64,000 nt of DNA from an uncultured Pseudomonadales bacterium (GCA_958296025.1 OY282430.1:2790001-2854000); one strand, 5' to 3'; counted from the stretch's first letter, positions 34,545 to 46,285 are shown. The notes: generated from the sequence alone by a model not told the origin. Made by a program: numbers and translations.

Positions 34545-36098
34545 CTAACCTAGGTGAGCGCTTTGGTCCTTCCAAAACGGTGCGCGTAGTTCGCGCTTGA
34601 GAATTTTGCCCGAGCCGGTCTTGGGGATTTCATCGACGAAGGCCAGGGTTCTAGGAATCTTGTAGCCGGCCAAGTGCTCCCGAGCGAAGTTCTGCACGGC
34701 GGCGGCTTCCAGCCCCGACGCCGGACGGGCCACCAACACGGCGTGGACGCTTTCCCCCCACTCCTCGCTGGGAATGCCGAACACGGCGGCCTCCAGCACA
34801 TCCGGATGGTTCTCCAAGGCGTGCTCCACCTCGGCGGGATAGATGTTCACGCCGCCAGAGATGATCATGTCCTTCTTACGGTCACAAATGTAGTAGAAGC
34901 CGTCTTCGTCGAAATAGGCGATGTCCCCCACCGTCTGCCAACCATCGCGCCGGTCCTCCAAGAACTTGTCGTGGGCCTTGTGGTAGGAGCGGAACATGCC
35001 GGCGGAGCGGACGAACAGTTCTCCCGGTTGGTGCGGTTGGTCCACCACGCCACCGTTCTCCGCATAGAGGCGGATTTCCACGCCAGGCGCCGGTCGGCCG
35101 CAGGAGCCCGGTTTGCCGCGCTGGAACTCCGGCGTCATGATGGTATTGACGCCCAGTTCGGTGGAGCCATAGACCTCGAAAAGGGAGCGCTCAGGAAAGC
35201 GCTCCAAGTATTCCAATTTCAGTGCATAGGACCAGGGCGCCGCGTTGGCGACCAAGAGACGCAGGCTGTCCCGCTTATAGCGGCCGAGCACCGCATCCGG
35301 CAGTTGACAGATGCGGCGGATGGGGGTGGGGGCGGAGAAGGTGGCGGTGACCCGATACTTGTCCACGAGGCGCAGCCAATCCTCGGCGTCGAAGGTCCGC
35401 TGCAGGATGGAGGTGTTGCCCATCAGCTGCGCGAAGCTCAGGAAACCCCCAGGGCCGGAGTGGTACAGCGGGCCGGTGGTCAGATAGGTATCGTCCGGCC
35501 GCCAGCCAAAGATCTCCAGCATCTTGGCCAATTGGGTTGGGTCGCCGGCGCTGGTGCGCACCGCGCCCTTCGGTTTGCCGGTGGTGCCCGAGGTGTAGAT
35601 CATCGTGCCGGCCGTCGCCAAGTCGGCTTCGACCTGCACGGGACCGTCCTCGACACCGGCCATCAGTTCCGCCGCGTTCAGCTGGCCCTCATCCGCAGCA
35701 CCGTCGAAGACGATCACATGGGCCAGCTGCGGCGCCTCGCCGCGAATCCGCCTGAACAACGCGGCGTACTCGGCGTCGATGAAGGCGATCTTGGCGTCCG
35801 AGTTGTGGGTGACGTATGCCGCCTCCTCATCGGTGAGCCGATAGTTCAACGGCACCGACACCGCCGCCGCCTTGCGCGCCGCATGGCCGCAGGCCACAGG
35901 CCATAGGGCGTTTTTCCCGCACCACAGAACTTTGTCCCCCGGCCGGACGCCTTGCGTCAGGAAGACGCGGGCCAAGCGGTTGGCGTTGGCCTCCAACTCC
36001 GCGTAGCTCCAACGCAGCGAATCGCCGTCGGGCCGATCATCGATCAGCGCGGGCTTATCGCCCAACTGCTCGGCAAGCGCGGTCAACATATCCGGCAT
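34545..36098 (-). CDS. Acyl-CoA synthetase (AMP-binding)
   Basis: 517 residues from ATG 36098 (MPDMLTALAEQLGDKPALI); the frame is open further upstream but that part overlaps feoB. Adenylation motifs: IYTSGTTGKPKGAV, YGSTELG, GDIAYFDEDGFYYICDRKKDMIISGG and the C-terminal PKTGSGKILKREL with the catalytic lysine. It activates a carboxylic acid to its CoA ester; the substrate cannot be told. It begins 17 bases after the feoB stop on the same strand, so it may be cotranscribed with the iron genes, although no functional link is obvious. Confidence 0.88.
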   Translation of the reverse strand: MPDMLTALAEQLGDKPALIDDRPDGDSLRWSYAELEANANRLARVFLTQGVRPGDKVLWCGKNALWPVACGHAARKAAAVSVPLNYRLTDEEAAYVTHNSDAKIAFIDAEYAALFRRIRGEAPQLAHVIVFDGAADEGQLNAAELMAGVEDGPVQVEADLATAGTMIYTSGTTGKPKGAVRTSAGDPTQLAKMLEIFGWRPDDTYLTTGPLYHSGPGGFLSFAQLMGNTSILQRTFDAEDWLRLVDKYRVTATFSAPTPIRRICQLPDAVLGRYKRDSLRLLVANAAPWSYALKLEYLERFPERSLFEVYGSTELGVNTIMTPEFQRGKPGSCGRPAPGVEIRLYAENGGVVDQPHQPGELFVRSAGMFRSYHKAHDKFLEDRRDGWQTVGDIAYFDEDGFYYICDRKKDMIISGGVNIYPAEVEHALENHPDVLEAAVFGIPSEEWGESVHAVLVARPASGLEAAAVQNFAREHLAGYKIPRTLAFVDEIPKTGSGKILKRELRAPFWKDQSAHLG

Positions 36099-36115
36099 TG
36101 AGCGTGCCCCCAACT

Positions 36116-38233
36116 TCAATGCACCTCCAGCAGAGGGATCAAGTGACTCGCACGGCGCCTTTGGCCCCAATGCAGCAGGGTGCCGAATGCCGCGGCGGCC
36201 AGAGCGACGGCGAAGGCCAGCCAGCCCAAAGCGGCCGCCGGGTCGGCGCCGAAGGTGCCGATTTGGTAGCACACCACTGCGGCGCTGTAGGCCATGACCA
36301 AGGACCAGCCAGTGGAGAAGACCGCCCAAAAAGCGCCGATTTCCTTGTAAATGACCCCCACGGTGGCCACGCAGGGCATGTAGAGCAGGATGAACAGCAG
36401 GTAGCTGAAGGCGCCGATTTCACCGTGAAACAGAGCCCGCATGGCGGCGATGGTGCCCAAGGCCACCTCCTGCTCCGCCGCTGCCTGCTCCGCACTTTCG
36501 ACGCTGCCGATGTCCAAGCCCAAGGGATCCGCCAGCGCGCCGCCCAATTCGCCTAGGTTGCGCGGTATGCTGGCGAGGGCTTGCGCCAAAGTGTCCATCA
36601 GGTCTCCACTGGCGGCGGCTTGGGCCGGGGCGTAGAGGGCATCCAAGGTGCCCACCACCACCTCCTTGGCAAAGATGCCGGTGAAGATGCCCACCGTGGC
36701 CGGCCAGTTGTCCTGGTCGATGCCCATGGGATGGAAGACCGGGGTGATGCTCTTGCCGACTACGGACAGCAAGGAGTTTTCGGTGTTTTCGTTGCCGATG
36801 GAGCCGTCCACGCCGATGGAGTTGACCGCGTTCAGCACCACCACCACCAACACGATGGCCTTTCCGGCGCGCAGCACGAACCCCTTGAGCCGTTGCCAAG
36901 TCTGGATGGCGATGCCCCGCAGAGTGGGCAGATGATAGCTGGGCAGCTCCATCACATAGGTGCTTGGCGGCGCCTTGATGAGGCGCTTCTTGACGATCAG
37001 GGCGGACAGCACGGCCAGGATGATGCCGATCAGGTACAGGCCGAAGACGATGTTCTGACCGTTGTTGGGAAAAAAGGCGGCGGCGAACAAGGCATAGACG
37101 GTCAGCCGGGCACCGCAGGACATGTAGGGGGCCATGATGGCGGTCAGGATGCGGTCCGGCTCGTTTTCCAAGGTCCGGGTGGCCATCACCGCCGGCACGT
37201 TGCAGCCGAAGCCGACGATCAAGGGCACGAAGGACTTCCCCGGTAGCCCCAAGCCGCGCATGAGCCGATCGACGATGAAGGCCACCCGAGCCATGTAGCC
37301 GGAGTCCTCGATCAGGGAAAGGGCTAGGAACAGGCAGCCGATGACCGGAATGAAGGTGGCCACCAAGGCCGCGCCACCGCCAACCCCGTCGGCCAGCAGG
37401 ACGGTCAGCCAAGCCGGCAGCCCCCAGCTCATGAACAGGCGGCGCGGCCCCTCCACCAACAGCGCCGATCCGGTCAGGTCGAAGAAGTCGATGAACGCCG
37501 AGCCGACATTGATGGAGAACATGAACATGAGGTACATGACGCCAAGAAAGATCGGAAAGGCGAGGTAGCGGTTGAGCGCCACCGCATCGATGCGGTCCGT
37601 GGCGGACCTTGGCTGCCCCGACGCCCCGAACGTCCGCTGCTTGGCCGGCGCTTGCGAGACGCATTCGCCGAGCAGCCGGTCGATGTGGCGGAAGCGGGTC
37701 TGCGCATCGAGGGGCGTTCTCCGCGCACCGCCGCCGTTCTTGCCGGCAACCGCTTCGACGGCCTTCTTCAGCGCCGCCAAGCCGCGCCCACGGCTGGCGA
37801 CGATGGGCATGACCGGGCACCCCAAACGGCGCGACAGCGCCTCCACGTCAATATGCAGGCCGCTCCGCTTGGCCACATCCATCATGTTCAACGCCACCAC
37901 CATGGGATGGCCGCGCTCCAGAAACTCCAAGGTCAGGTAAAGGCCGCGTCCGAGGGAGGAGACATCCACCACGTTGACCACCACATCCGCTTGGCCTTTC
38001 GTCAAGTATCGCCGGGCGATGCGCTCGTCAATGGCGTCGCCGGCATCGTCCAAGGCGTAGAGGCCCGGCAGATCCAGCACCGCCACTTCGCCATCGGCAC
38101 CGCGATATCCGCCGGTCTTGCGCTCCACGGTGACGCCGGGCCAGTTGCCCACCCGTTGCCGGGCGCCGGTGAGGGCATTGAACAACGTCGTCTTGCCGCA
38201 ATTGGGGTTTCCGGCTAGGGCGACGGTGGTCAT
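36116..38233 (-). CDS. feoB: Ferrous iron transporter FeoB
   Basis: Inner-membrane Fe(II) permease with an N-terminal G domain, 705 residues. G1 GNPNCGKTTLFN, the switch region around VGNWPGVTVE, G3 LDLPGLY and G4 NMMD are present. The membrane part has the two Gate motifs: SGYMARVAFIVDRLMRGLGLPGKS, GFGCNVPAVMATRTL and FAKEVVVGTLDALY, followed by the final helices. Its ATG overlaps the feoA stop (ATGA), so the two are translated together. Confidence 0.96.
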   Translation of the reverse strand: MTTVALAGNPNCGKTTLFNALTGARQRVGNWPGVTVERKTGGYRGADGEVAVLDLPGLYALDDAGDAIDERIARRYLTKGQADVVVNVVDVSSLGRGLYLTLEFLERGHPMVVALNMMDVAKRSGLHIDVEALSRRLGCPVMPIVASRGRGLAALKKAVEAVAGKNGGGARRTPLDAQTRFRHIDRLLGECVSQAPAKQRTFGASGQPRSATDRIDAVALNRYLAFPIFLGVMYLMFMFSINVGSAFIDFFDLTGSALLVEGPRRLFMSWGLPAWLTVLLADGVGGGAALVATFIPVIGCLFLALSLIEDSGYMARVAFIVDRLMRGLGLPGKSFVPLIVGFGCNVPAVMATRTLENEPDRILTAIMAPYMSCGARLTVYALFAAAFFPNNGQNIVFGLYLIGIILAVLSALIVKKRLIKAPPSTYVMELPSYHLPTLRGIAIQTWQRLKGFVLRAGKAIVLVVVVLNAVNSIGVDGSIGNENTENSLLSVVGKSITPVFHPMGIDQDNWPATVGIFTGIFAKEVVVGTLDALYAPAQAAASGDLMDTLAQALASIPRNLGELGGALADPLGLDIGSVESAEQAAAEQEVALGTIAAMRALFHGEIGAFSYLLFILLYMPCVATVGVIYKEIGAFWAVFSTGWSLVMAYSAAVVCYQIGTFGADPAAALGWLAFAVALAAAAFGTLLHWGQRRRASHLIPLLEVH

Positions 38234-38466
38234 GTTCTCTCCAAGAGCAGGCAGTCCGCTTCCGACGGCCGCAAGGCCAGGGAATAACCGCGAAAGCGAA
38301 TTTCCACCGGGTCGCCAAGAGGCGCCCGACGTCGCATCTCAAGCTCGGTGCCGGCCGTCAGGCCCAAGCTGACCAACCGCTGGCTGTAGAGCGACTGATC
38401 GGCGTAGCCGACAACACGAGCCCGTTCGCCAGGCCGCAGGTCACGAGGGCGCAGAGGGGTGGGCAT
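38230..38466 (-). CDS. feoA: Ferrous iron transport protein FeoA
   Basis: 78-residue SH3-like cytoplasmic protein that helps FeoB. Seen: LRPGERARVVGY, RLVSLGLTAGTELEMRRRAPLGDPVEIRFRGYSLALRPSEA, which is the complete FeoA domain. ATG 38466 (MPTPLRP) is preferred; a TTG at 38499 would add 11 residues. A possible Fur site lies 25 bases upstream, and fur itself is the next gene. Confidence 0.92.
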   Translation of the reverse strand: MPTPLRPRDLRPGERARVVGYADQSLYSQRLVSLGLTAGTELEMRRRAPLGDPVEIRFRGYSLALRPSEADCLLLERT

Positions 38467-38490
38467 GGCTACGGATTGTGGGGGTGCATT

Positions 38491-38514
38491 GGAATACAAT
38501 CCATTCTCATTTGC
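38491..38514 (-). promoter_or_regulatory. Possible Fur box upstream of feoA
   Basis: On the minus strand GCAAATGAGAATGGATTGTA fits the left half of the Fur consensus well (AATGAGAAT) and the right half poorly (GGATTGTATTC). Its place just before feoA and the neighbouring fur gene support it; the match alone is weak. Confidence 0.4.
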
Positions 38515-38666
38515 AAGCTGTGAACACGCCTTTTCGCGATGGACGCACCAAGGTTGACCGCGCCGCCCCGGTCAATCGCCGAGCGGACGGCCAGCTGTAC
38601 AGGGCCTGCATTCGGGTTGGTCGCGCGGCCTCTAGATGGTGCCGAGTGCGCGGTTGGCTGAGCCGG

Positions 38667-39077
38667 TCACTCCGCGGAGGGCTTCTTGCGGACGTAGAGG
38701 ACCAGATCATGGTCCATCAGTTCAAAGCCGTGGGCGGTGGCGATTTCCTTCTGCAGGGTCTCAATGCGCTCATTGACGAATTCCGTGACTTGGCCAGTAT
38801 CGACATCGACCATGTGGTCGTGGTGCTCCGCCGTCGCCAACTCATAGACCGCATGGCCGTCATCAAAGTTGTGGCGCTCCACGATGCCGGCCGCCTCAAG
38901 CTGCGTGAGCACCCGATACACCGTGGCCAGCCCCACCGATTCATCCTGCTCGATCAAGCGCCGATAGACGTCTTCCGCGCTGACGTGATGCGGCTCCGCA
39001 CTCTCCAACACTTCAAGCACCTTGAGGCGCGGCAGGGTCACCTTGAGACCAAATTTTTTTAGATAGGTTCCTGACAT
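38667..39077 (-). CDS. fur: Ferric uptake regulator Fur
   Basis: Iron-responsive repressor, 136 residues from ATG 39077 (MSGTYLKKFGLKVTLPR). It has the winged helix (YRRLIEQDESVGLATVYRVLTQL) and the metal-binding ERHNFDDGHAVYELATAEHHDHM. In E. coli Fur a CxxC follows this HHDH; here it reads MVDVDTGQV with no cysteine, and no cysteine is present anywhere in the protein, so the structural zinc site of the E. coli type is missing. It is upstream of feoAB on the same strand. Confidence 0.93.
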   Translation of the reverse strand: MSGTYLKKFGLKVTLPRLKVLEVLESAEPHHVSAEDVYRRLIEQDESVGLATVYRVLTQLEAAGIVERHNFDDGHAVYELATAEHHDHMVDVDTGQVTEFVNERIETLQKEIATAHGFELMDHDLVLYVRKKPSAE

Positions 39078-39469
39078 GGAGCACCCGCTGGACCGCTGCG
39101 CGACGGAACGCTTGCGCACCTTTCCCGACCAAGCGTCTTACCAAGGTAGCCGATGTTGCGCTTCCCGTCCAATAAAATCTCCATTCGCCATCAATTCCCG
39201 CCAGCCAATAGGTCTTGCCGCCCTAGTGTCCTGTCCCGCAATTAGGCGTGATGACCCGCCGCCCCAGGCCATGGGACCGAACATCATGGCCCGCTCTGGC
39301 GGCAAGTTCAGGGTGTCGGAAGTGGCCGAAACCTACGGCTTCAGGGGCCAGGACAGGCAAGCCCCCTAAACACCGGCGGCCGCGCCGCATTTCGGCCGGC
39401 TTTCATTTCCGCACCAAGCATGGCAGATTGACGCCCACTGACAGCGGATGACCGGCAAGGGAGGCAGCT
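39078..39469. other. Non-coding region between fur and the CBS gene with a repeat remnant
   Basis: 392 bases between divergent genes. It should contain the fur and CBS promoters. Its middle holds a solo copy of the 19-bp inverted repeat (39223-39241). A short open frame at 39271-39369 (MGPNIMARSGGKFRV...) follows the repeat and may be a leftover of an element; it matches nothing I recognise. Confidence 0.5.
39223..39241 (+). repeat. Solo copy of the 19-bp repeat
   Basis: CTAGTGTCCTGTCCCGCAA, 18 of 19 matches to the left end of the 4703-6625 unit, again beginning with CTAG. No inverted partner was found in the following 300 bases, so it is probably the remaining end of a lost element. Confidence 0.7.
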
Positions 39470-39907
39470 GTGCAACTGGTGAACAACATCCTCAAGCACA
39501 AGGGCGGTCACATCTTCAGCGTGACCCCCAACGAAACGGTTTACAACGCCATCGCGCAAATGGCGGAAAAGGAAGTGGGCGCACTGCTGGTGATGGAGGA
39601 AGGCCGGCCCGTCGGGATCATTTCCGAACGGGACTACACCCGCAAGGTGATCCTCAAGGACAAGTCCTCAAAGGCCGCCGTAGTTGCGGAAATCATGACC
39701 ACCCGGTTGATCTCGGTCACTTCCGCCATGCACATTGACGATTGCGTGGCCTTGATGAAGCGCCACCACATCCGCCACCTGCCGGTTATCGACGATGGCG
39801 AGGTCACCGGTATGCTGAGCCTGCGCGACCTGTTCTCCGCCATCATCGACGAGCAGGCGGACACCATCGAGCAACTGCAGCACTATGTGCGCGGCGAGGT
39901 GCCCTAG
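39470..39907 (+). CDS. CBS domain-containing protein
   Basis: 145 residues from GTG 39470, preceded by GGGAGG. Two CBS motifs form a Bateman module: IFSVTPNETVYNAIAQMAEKEVGALLV ... GIISERDYTRKVIL, and LISVTSAMHIDDCVALMKRHHIRHLPVID ... GMLSLRDLFSAII. Such stand-alone pairs bind adenine nucleotides and regulate partner proteins; the partner here is unknown. The stop codon shares the palindrome CTAG with the stop of the convergent cysteine synthase gene. Confidence 0.9.
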   Translation: MQLVNNILKHKGGHIFSVTPNETVYNAIAQMAEKEVGALLVMEEGRPVGIISERDYTRKVILKDKSSKAAVVAEIMTTRLISVTSAMHIDDCVALMKRHHIRHLPVIDDGEVTGMLSLRDLFSAIIDEQADTIEQLQHYVRGEVP

Positions 39908-40890
39908 GGCTGGTTAACAGACCCTAGGTTCCGCTGGGCTAGAAACTCCTGGTTGAACAGGCTGGATTGGTACTTGTGGCCAGTGTCCGTGAGCACGGTG
40001 ACAACGGTGTGGCCCGCCCCCATCTCCTTGGCCACGCGCACTGCGGCGCACAGGTTGATGCCGGTGCTTGAGCCGAAGAACCAGCCCTGCCGGCGCAGCA
40101 GGGCGTAAACCATCTCCACCATGTCCTGATCGTTGACCTGCACGGCGTCATCGATTTCGGTGCCGGCCAAGTTGTCCGTCACCCGGCTGTTGCCGATGCC
40201 CTCGGTGATGGAGGGCCCCGGCGTCATCACCGCCTCGCCGGTCTTCACCCAATTGTAGAGGGCGCTGCCGTGGGGGTCCGCCAGCACTATCTTGATGTTG
40301 GGATTGCGCTCCTTGAGGTAGCGGGACACCCCAGCTAGGGTGCCGCCGGTGCCGACGGAGCAGGTGAAGGCATCCAGAGCGCCGCCAGTCTGCGCCCAGA
40401 TCTCCGGGCCGGTGGACGCATAGTGCGCCAAGCGGTTGGCGGTGTTGTCGAATTGGTTGGCCCAAACTGCGTTCGGCAGTTCGGCAGCGTAGCGGCCGGC
40501 TTGTTTTTGGTAGTTCATCTCGTCCCGATAGGGCACGGTGGGCACCACCCGCACATCCGCGCCCAAGGTCTTCAGGATATCCACCTTCTCTTGGGATTGG
40601 TTGTCCGGCATGTAGATGATGCACGGGTAGCCCCGTTCATTGCACACATGGGCCAGACCGATGCCGGTGTTGCCAGCGGTGCCCTCCACCACGGCGCCGC
40701 CAGGCCCTAGGGCACCGCTTTTCTCATGTTCGCGCACCATCCAAAGGGCGGCCCTGTCCTTCACGGAACCGCCGGGGTTGAGGAACTCCGCCTTGCCCAA
40801 AATCTCGCAGCCAGTGGCCTCGCACAGCATGGGGATGCGGATCAGCGGCGTGTTGCCGACGCTGCCGGCGAATCCGTTTCTGGTCTCCAT
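39904..40890 (-). CDS. cysK: Cysteine synthase A (PLP-dependent)
   Basis: Makes cysteine from O-acetylserine and sulfide. 328 residues from ATG 40890 (METRNGFAGSVGNTPLIRI); a GTG at 40905 adds five. The PLP lysine is in NPGGSVKDRAA, the substrate loop in EGTAGNTGIGLA, the phosphate-binding glycines in SVGTGGTLAGV and the pyrimidine-binding serine in FGSSTGINL. The sequence departs from standard CysK at the C-terminus (TDTGHKYQSSLFNQEFL), resembling a proteobacterial CysK subgroup. It overlaps the CBS gene tail by 4 bases in convergent orientation. Confidence 0.88.
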   Translation of the reverse strand: METRNGFAGSVGNTPLIRIPMLCEATGCEILGKAEFLNPGGSVKDRAALWMVREHEKSGALGPGGAVVEGTAGNTGIGLAHVCNERGYPCIIYMPDNQSQEKVDILKTLGADVRVVPTVPYRDEMNYQKQAGRYAAELPNAVWANQFDNTANRLAHYASTGPEIWAQTGGALDAFTCSVGTGGTLAGVSRYLKERNPNIKIVLADPHGSALYNWVKTGEAVMTPGPSITEGIGNSRVTDNLAGTEIDDAVQVNDQDMVEMVYALLRRQGWFFGSSTGINLCAAVRVAKEMGAGHTVVTVLTDTGHKYQSSLFNQEFLAQRNLGSVNQP

Positions 40891-40958
40891 AAAGCCGCGC
40901 CCCACGAAAAGCGCCGAGGCCCCCGGGAGGAGGCGGGGCGGCCTAACGATGATTCAAG

Positions 40959-41255
40959 TCAGGCGCGGGTGCCGGTAAGGGCGGCGTTGCCAAAGGCACC
41001 GAGCTTGACGTTGCCGCTGATCTCATCGCCATCGACTGTGGCGGTGAACTCCAAGGTCATCGCCATGGGGGTGGTGATGTCCCCCTTCCAGGACAGGGAG
41101 TTGCCGTCAACCGTGCCGTCCCTGATTTCGATCTGTCCTTGGGCGCCGCTCAGTTTGCCGGTCAGCGTGTTGCCGTCCGTTTGCAGCTCCAAGGTGCCCT
41201 GCTGCGGGCCCATGGGCGTCTGCATGGTGGTCTTCCAAGTGCCGTCTGCGCTCAT
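40959..41255 (-). CDS. Small beta-rich hypothetical protein
   Basis: 98 residues from ATG 41255, which is preceded by AAAGGAG at good spacing; the longer frame to 41300 lacks one. The sequence is a run of short beta strands with Gly turns (GTWKTTMQTPMGPQQ, LELQTDGNTLTGKLSGAQGQ, EFTATVDGDEISGNVKLGAFG), similar to a small barrel module found alone or attached to hydrolases in proteobacteria. No signal peptide. Function unknown. Confidence 0.65.
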   Translation of the reverse strand: MSADGTWKTTMQTPMGPQQGTLELQTDGNTLTGKLSGAQGQIEIRDGTVDGNSLSWKGDITTPMAMTLEFTATVDGDEISGNVKLGAFGNAALTGTRA

Positions 41256-41414
41256 TGAATTTCTCCTTTGCTGATGAGAGTGTGAGGGGGAGTATGTCAC
41301 AGGACGCGGGTGAGTTCACCTTGGTCAGCGTCTAATAGCACACCGGGGTTCATGATGTCCTTGGGGGTCCAACGCCCGCTCGTGCTATCTTAGCCGGCAA
41401 ATCCCAACCAACCG

Positions 41415-41642
41415 ATGATTGAGGACATGGCCACACCACCGACGCAACTTCCCGTTGACTATGGGGGCCGGCGTTATTCCGGCGTCTATTCCATCTCCGG
41501 CGACCTGATGATCGCGCGTGTGCCAGGCATCAGTTCCAAGACCGGCGCAGCGGGCACGGATGAGACGACGGCTGCGAAGAGCCTGCTCACCGCCATTTTG
41601 CAGGAGGCGGACCAGGCCGGCCTGCTCCGAACACGGCACTAG
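41415..41642 (+). CDS. Small hypothetical protein
   Basis: 75 residues (or 71 from ATG 41427, MATPPTQLPVDYGG). There is a GGRRYSGVYSISGDLMIARVPG segment with beta-hairpin character and a C-terminal helix (KSLLTAILQEADQAGLL). No family recognised. Between its stop and the aceE stop are 157 bases without a gene. Confidence 0.5.
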   Translation: MIEDMATPPTQLPVDYGGRRYSGVYSISGDLMIARVPGISSKTGAAGTDETTAAKSLLTAILQEADQAGLLRTRH

Positions 41643-41799
41643 GCGGGCCGAAGCGCTCAGCTGGGCCGGCCCTCCTGGGGCAAAGGCACTAGAGCCTGCT
41701 ACCAGCATCTGAGGCGGCTGACACCGGGCCGGCTCATAGGCGCTGGCTAGAAAAGCCATCCCTAGTCTGTCGTTGGAAGGCCATTGGGGTTGGCGGACC

Positions 41800-44463
<2,664 letters not shown>

Positions 44464-44475
44464 GGCTCCCTCCCT

Positions 44476-45291
44476 TCAACGCGGGCTCAAGGATACGGCG
44501 ATGGGGCGATGGTCGGACAGATCGCAGTCCAGCACTTCATGGTCGTCCACGCGGATGCCGGGGGTGACCAGCACATGGTCCAAGGCGAAGGCTGGACGCC
44601 AAGCCGGCCAAGTGGGTTGCGACGGGGCCGCCGGGCGCAGGGACGTATCCCACAGTGGCGACCGGGACAGCAATCGGGACAAATGGCTGTTCATGTCCCC
44701 CATCACCACCACATGGCTTTCGCCATGGATCAATTCCCGCACATAGGCCAATTGCCGCTGGCGGGAACGTCCGCCCAAGGACAGGTGCAGCAGCACCACC
44801 AGAATTTCCTGGCCTCCGCAGGGCATCCGCGCCACGATGGCGCCGCGCCCCGGAATGGCCCCTGGCAGCTTATGGTCCTCCAAACCCAAGGGCGCCACCC
44901 TGGTGAGCAAGCCATTGCCGTGCTGGGCCAACAGGCCGAGGTCCCGGTTGAGCTGGGCGTACCAATAGGGGAAGCCAGCCTCGGCGGCGAGGTACTCCAC
45001 TTGGTTGACGAAGCCGCTACGCAGGCTGCCGCCATCGACCTCCTGCAGGGCCACCAAATCGTATCCAGCCACTACTTTGGCGATGCGCTCCAAATTGCGC
45101 CATTGGTGGAAATGGGGCAGAACGTGCTTCCAGCCGTTGGTGAAGTATTGCCGGTAGCGGTTGGTGCGGATGCCCACTTGGATGTTGAAGCTGAGCAACT
45201 TGAGAGAACCCGCCGCCGAACGCCGGGAAACCGGCATGGCGCCCGACGCAGCCTGGCCCCGTGGCGTACCGACCGCGGCAGCAAAAGGCAT
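44476..45291 (-). CDS. Endonuclease/exonuclease/phosphatase family protein
   Basis: 271 residues (or 253 from ATG 45237, MPVSRRSAAG). DNase I-like fold: LLSFNIQVG, VALQEVDGG with metal-binding Glu, GDMNSHL, and the C-terminal LDHVLVTPG and SDHRPI with catalytic Asp-His. Members cleave phosphodiesters or phosphomonoesters; the substrate here is unknown. The start is 286 bases from dsbA, and the stop is 12 bases from the aceE start on the same strand. The neighbourhood EEP - dsbA - cytochrome c4 - engB is conserved in some Gammaproteobacteria. Confidence 0.86.
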   Translation of the reverse strand: MPFAAAVGTPRGQAASGAMPVSRRSAAGSLKLLSFNIQVGIRTNRYRQYFTNGWKHVLPHFHQWRNLERIAKVVAGYDLVALQEVDGGSLRSGFVNQVEYLAAEAGFPYWYAQLNRDLGLLAQHGNGLLTRVAPLGLEDHKLPGAIPGRGAIVARMPCGGQEILVVLLHLSLGGRSRQRQLAYVRELIHGESHVVVMGDMNSHLSRLLSRSPLWDTSLRPAAPSQPTWPAWRPAFALDHVLVTPGIRVDDHEVLDCDLSDHRPIAVSLSPR

Positions 45292-45577
45292 GGCGTTAGC
45301 CCCCGTGCCTCAACGGACGCCCCCAAGCGCCAAGGCAGCGGCCCTGCCGAAGGCAACCAGCGGCGCAGCGACGGCCAAGCCGCAACGGGCGTTTCCGCAA
45401 GGGGCTTGCGACTGGTTGACGGCAAAGGCATTGCATTGCGCTGTACCCGCCTCGGGGAAGATGGCCGGGCTTCTCGCCGGCTTTGCAAGCACCCCGTTGG
45501 CGACCTTCAAAGGTTTGCGGCTTGTTGAAATTGCCGACACTTCATTCCGCCGCGAGCGGCTTAGCAACGTCTGCGGG

Positions 45578-46285
45578 CTACTCGCCAGCTTTGGCGGCCG
45601 CTGCCGTGCCCGTCCGGCGTTCCGCTTCTATCAGGAAGTCTGCAATTTCGAGCATCTTCTGGTAATTGCCGGCCATTTTGCTGTCGATGCGGAACTTGCC
45701 GTTGACGATCAACGTGGGCACGCCAGTGATGCGGTAGGCTTTGCTCAAGGCAACCGCCTGCTGCAACTTGGTCTCCACGCTAAAGGAGGTGAAGGCGTCG
45801 TCGAAGCTGTCCCGGTCCACGCCGGCCACTTCGCGCAACAAGGAAGCGGACACCGCCGGGTCGGTCAGGTTCAGGCCGCGTTGGTGAATGGCCTGAAACA
45901 CCGGAACATGCACGGCGTCCAATACGCCGAGCACCTGCGCGGCGTAGAACAGCCGAGCCACCTGCGCCCAACCCCTGCCGAACACCGCCGGCACCCGCCG
46001 AAAGAACACGTCACCGGCAAGCCCGGCACGCCATTCCTCCAGCAGCGGGTCAAGCGTGTAGCAATGAACGCAGACGTAGCTGAACACTTCGACCACCTCA
46101 ACGCCGCCCTCAGCCGCCGTCTCCACCGGCACCGGCAGCCGCTCGTAGTGGGTGCCTTCCATGTAGCTTGGCGGCTGGGCCTGGGCCAAGCAGGCCGCGA
46201 ACCAAGCGACAGCGGGCAGCCATAGGGCCACCCGGCGCCTCGGACCGGTGGCAGGGCGCGGCGCGACTAATGAAAATGGGATCAT
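45578..46285 (-). CDS. dsbA: Thiol:disulfide interchange protein DsbA
   Basis: Periplasmic oxidase that introduces disulfide bonds. 235 residues from ATG 46285 with a signal peptide (VALWLPAVAWFAACLAQA). The active site is CVHC in EVFSYVCVHCYTLDPLLEEW, and the cis-proline loop is GVPTLIVNGKFRI. The CPHC of E. coli DsbA is CVHC here, which may change the redox potential. It ends in an alanine-rich tail. Confidence 0.93.
   Translation of the reverse strand: MIPFSLVAPRPATGPRRRVALWLPAVAWFAACLAQAQPPSYMEGTHYERLPVPVETAAEGGVEVVEVFSYVCVHCYTLDPLLEEWRAGLAGDVFFRRVPAVFGRGWAQVARLFYAAQVLGVLDAVHVPVFQAIHQRGLNLTDPAVSASLLREVAGVDRDSFDDAFTSFSVETKLQQAVALSKAYRITGVPTLIVNGKFRIDSKMAGNYQKMLEIADFLIEAERRTGTAAAAKAGE

Noticed and set aside
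39271-39369. Short frame after the solo repeat as a gene
   Set aside because: 32 codons, no ribosome site, no recognised similarity; mentioned only as a possible remnant.
45292-45577. Possible small gene between the EEP-family gene and dsbA
   Set aside because: The open frames there have no ribosome site, no recognisable family and look like shadow frames.
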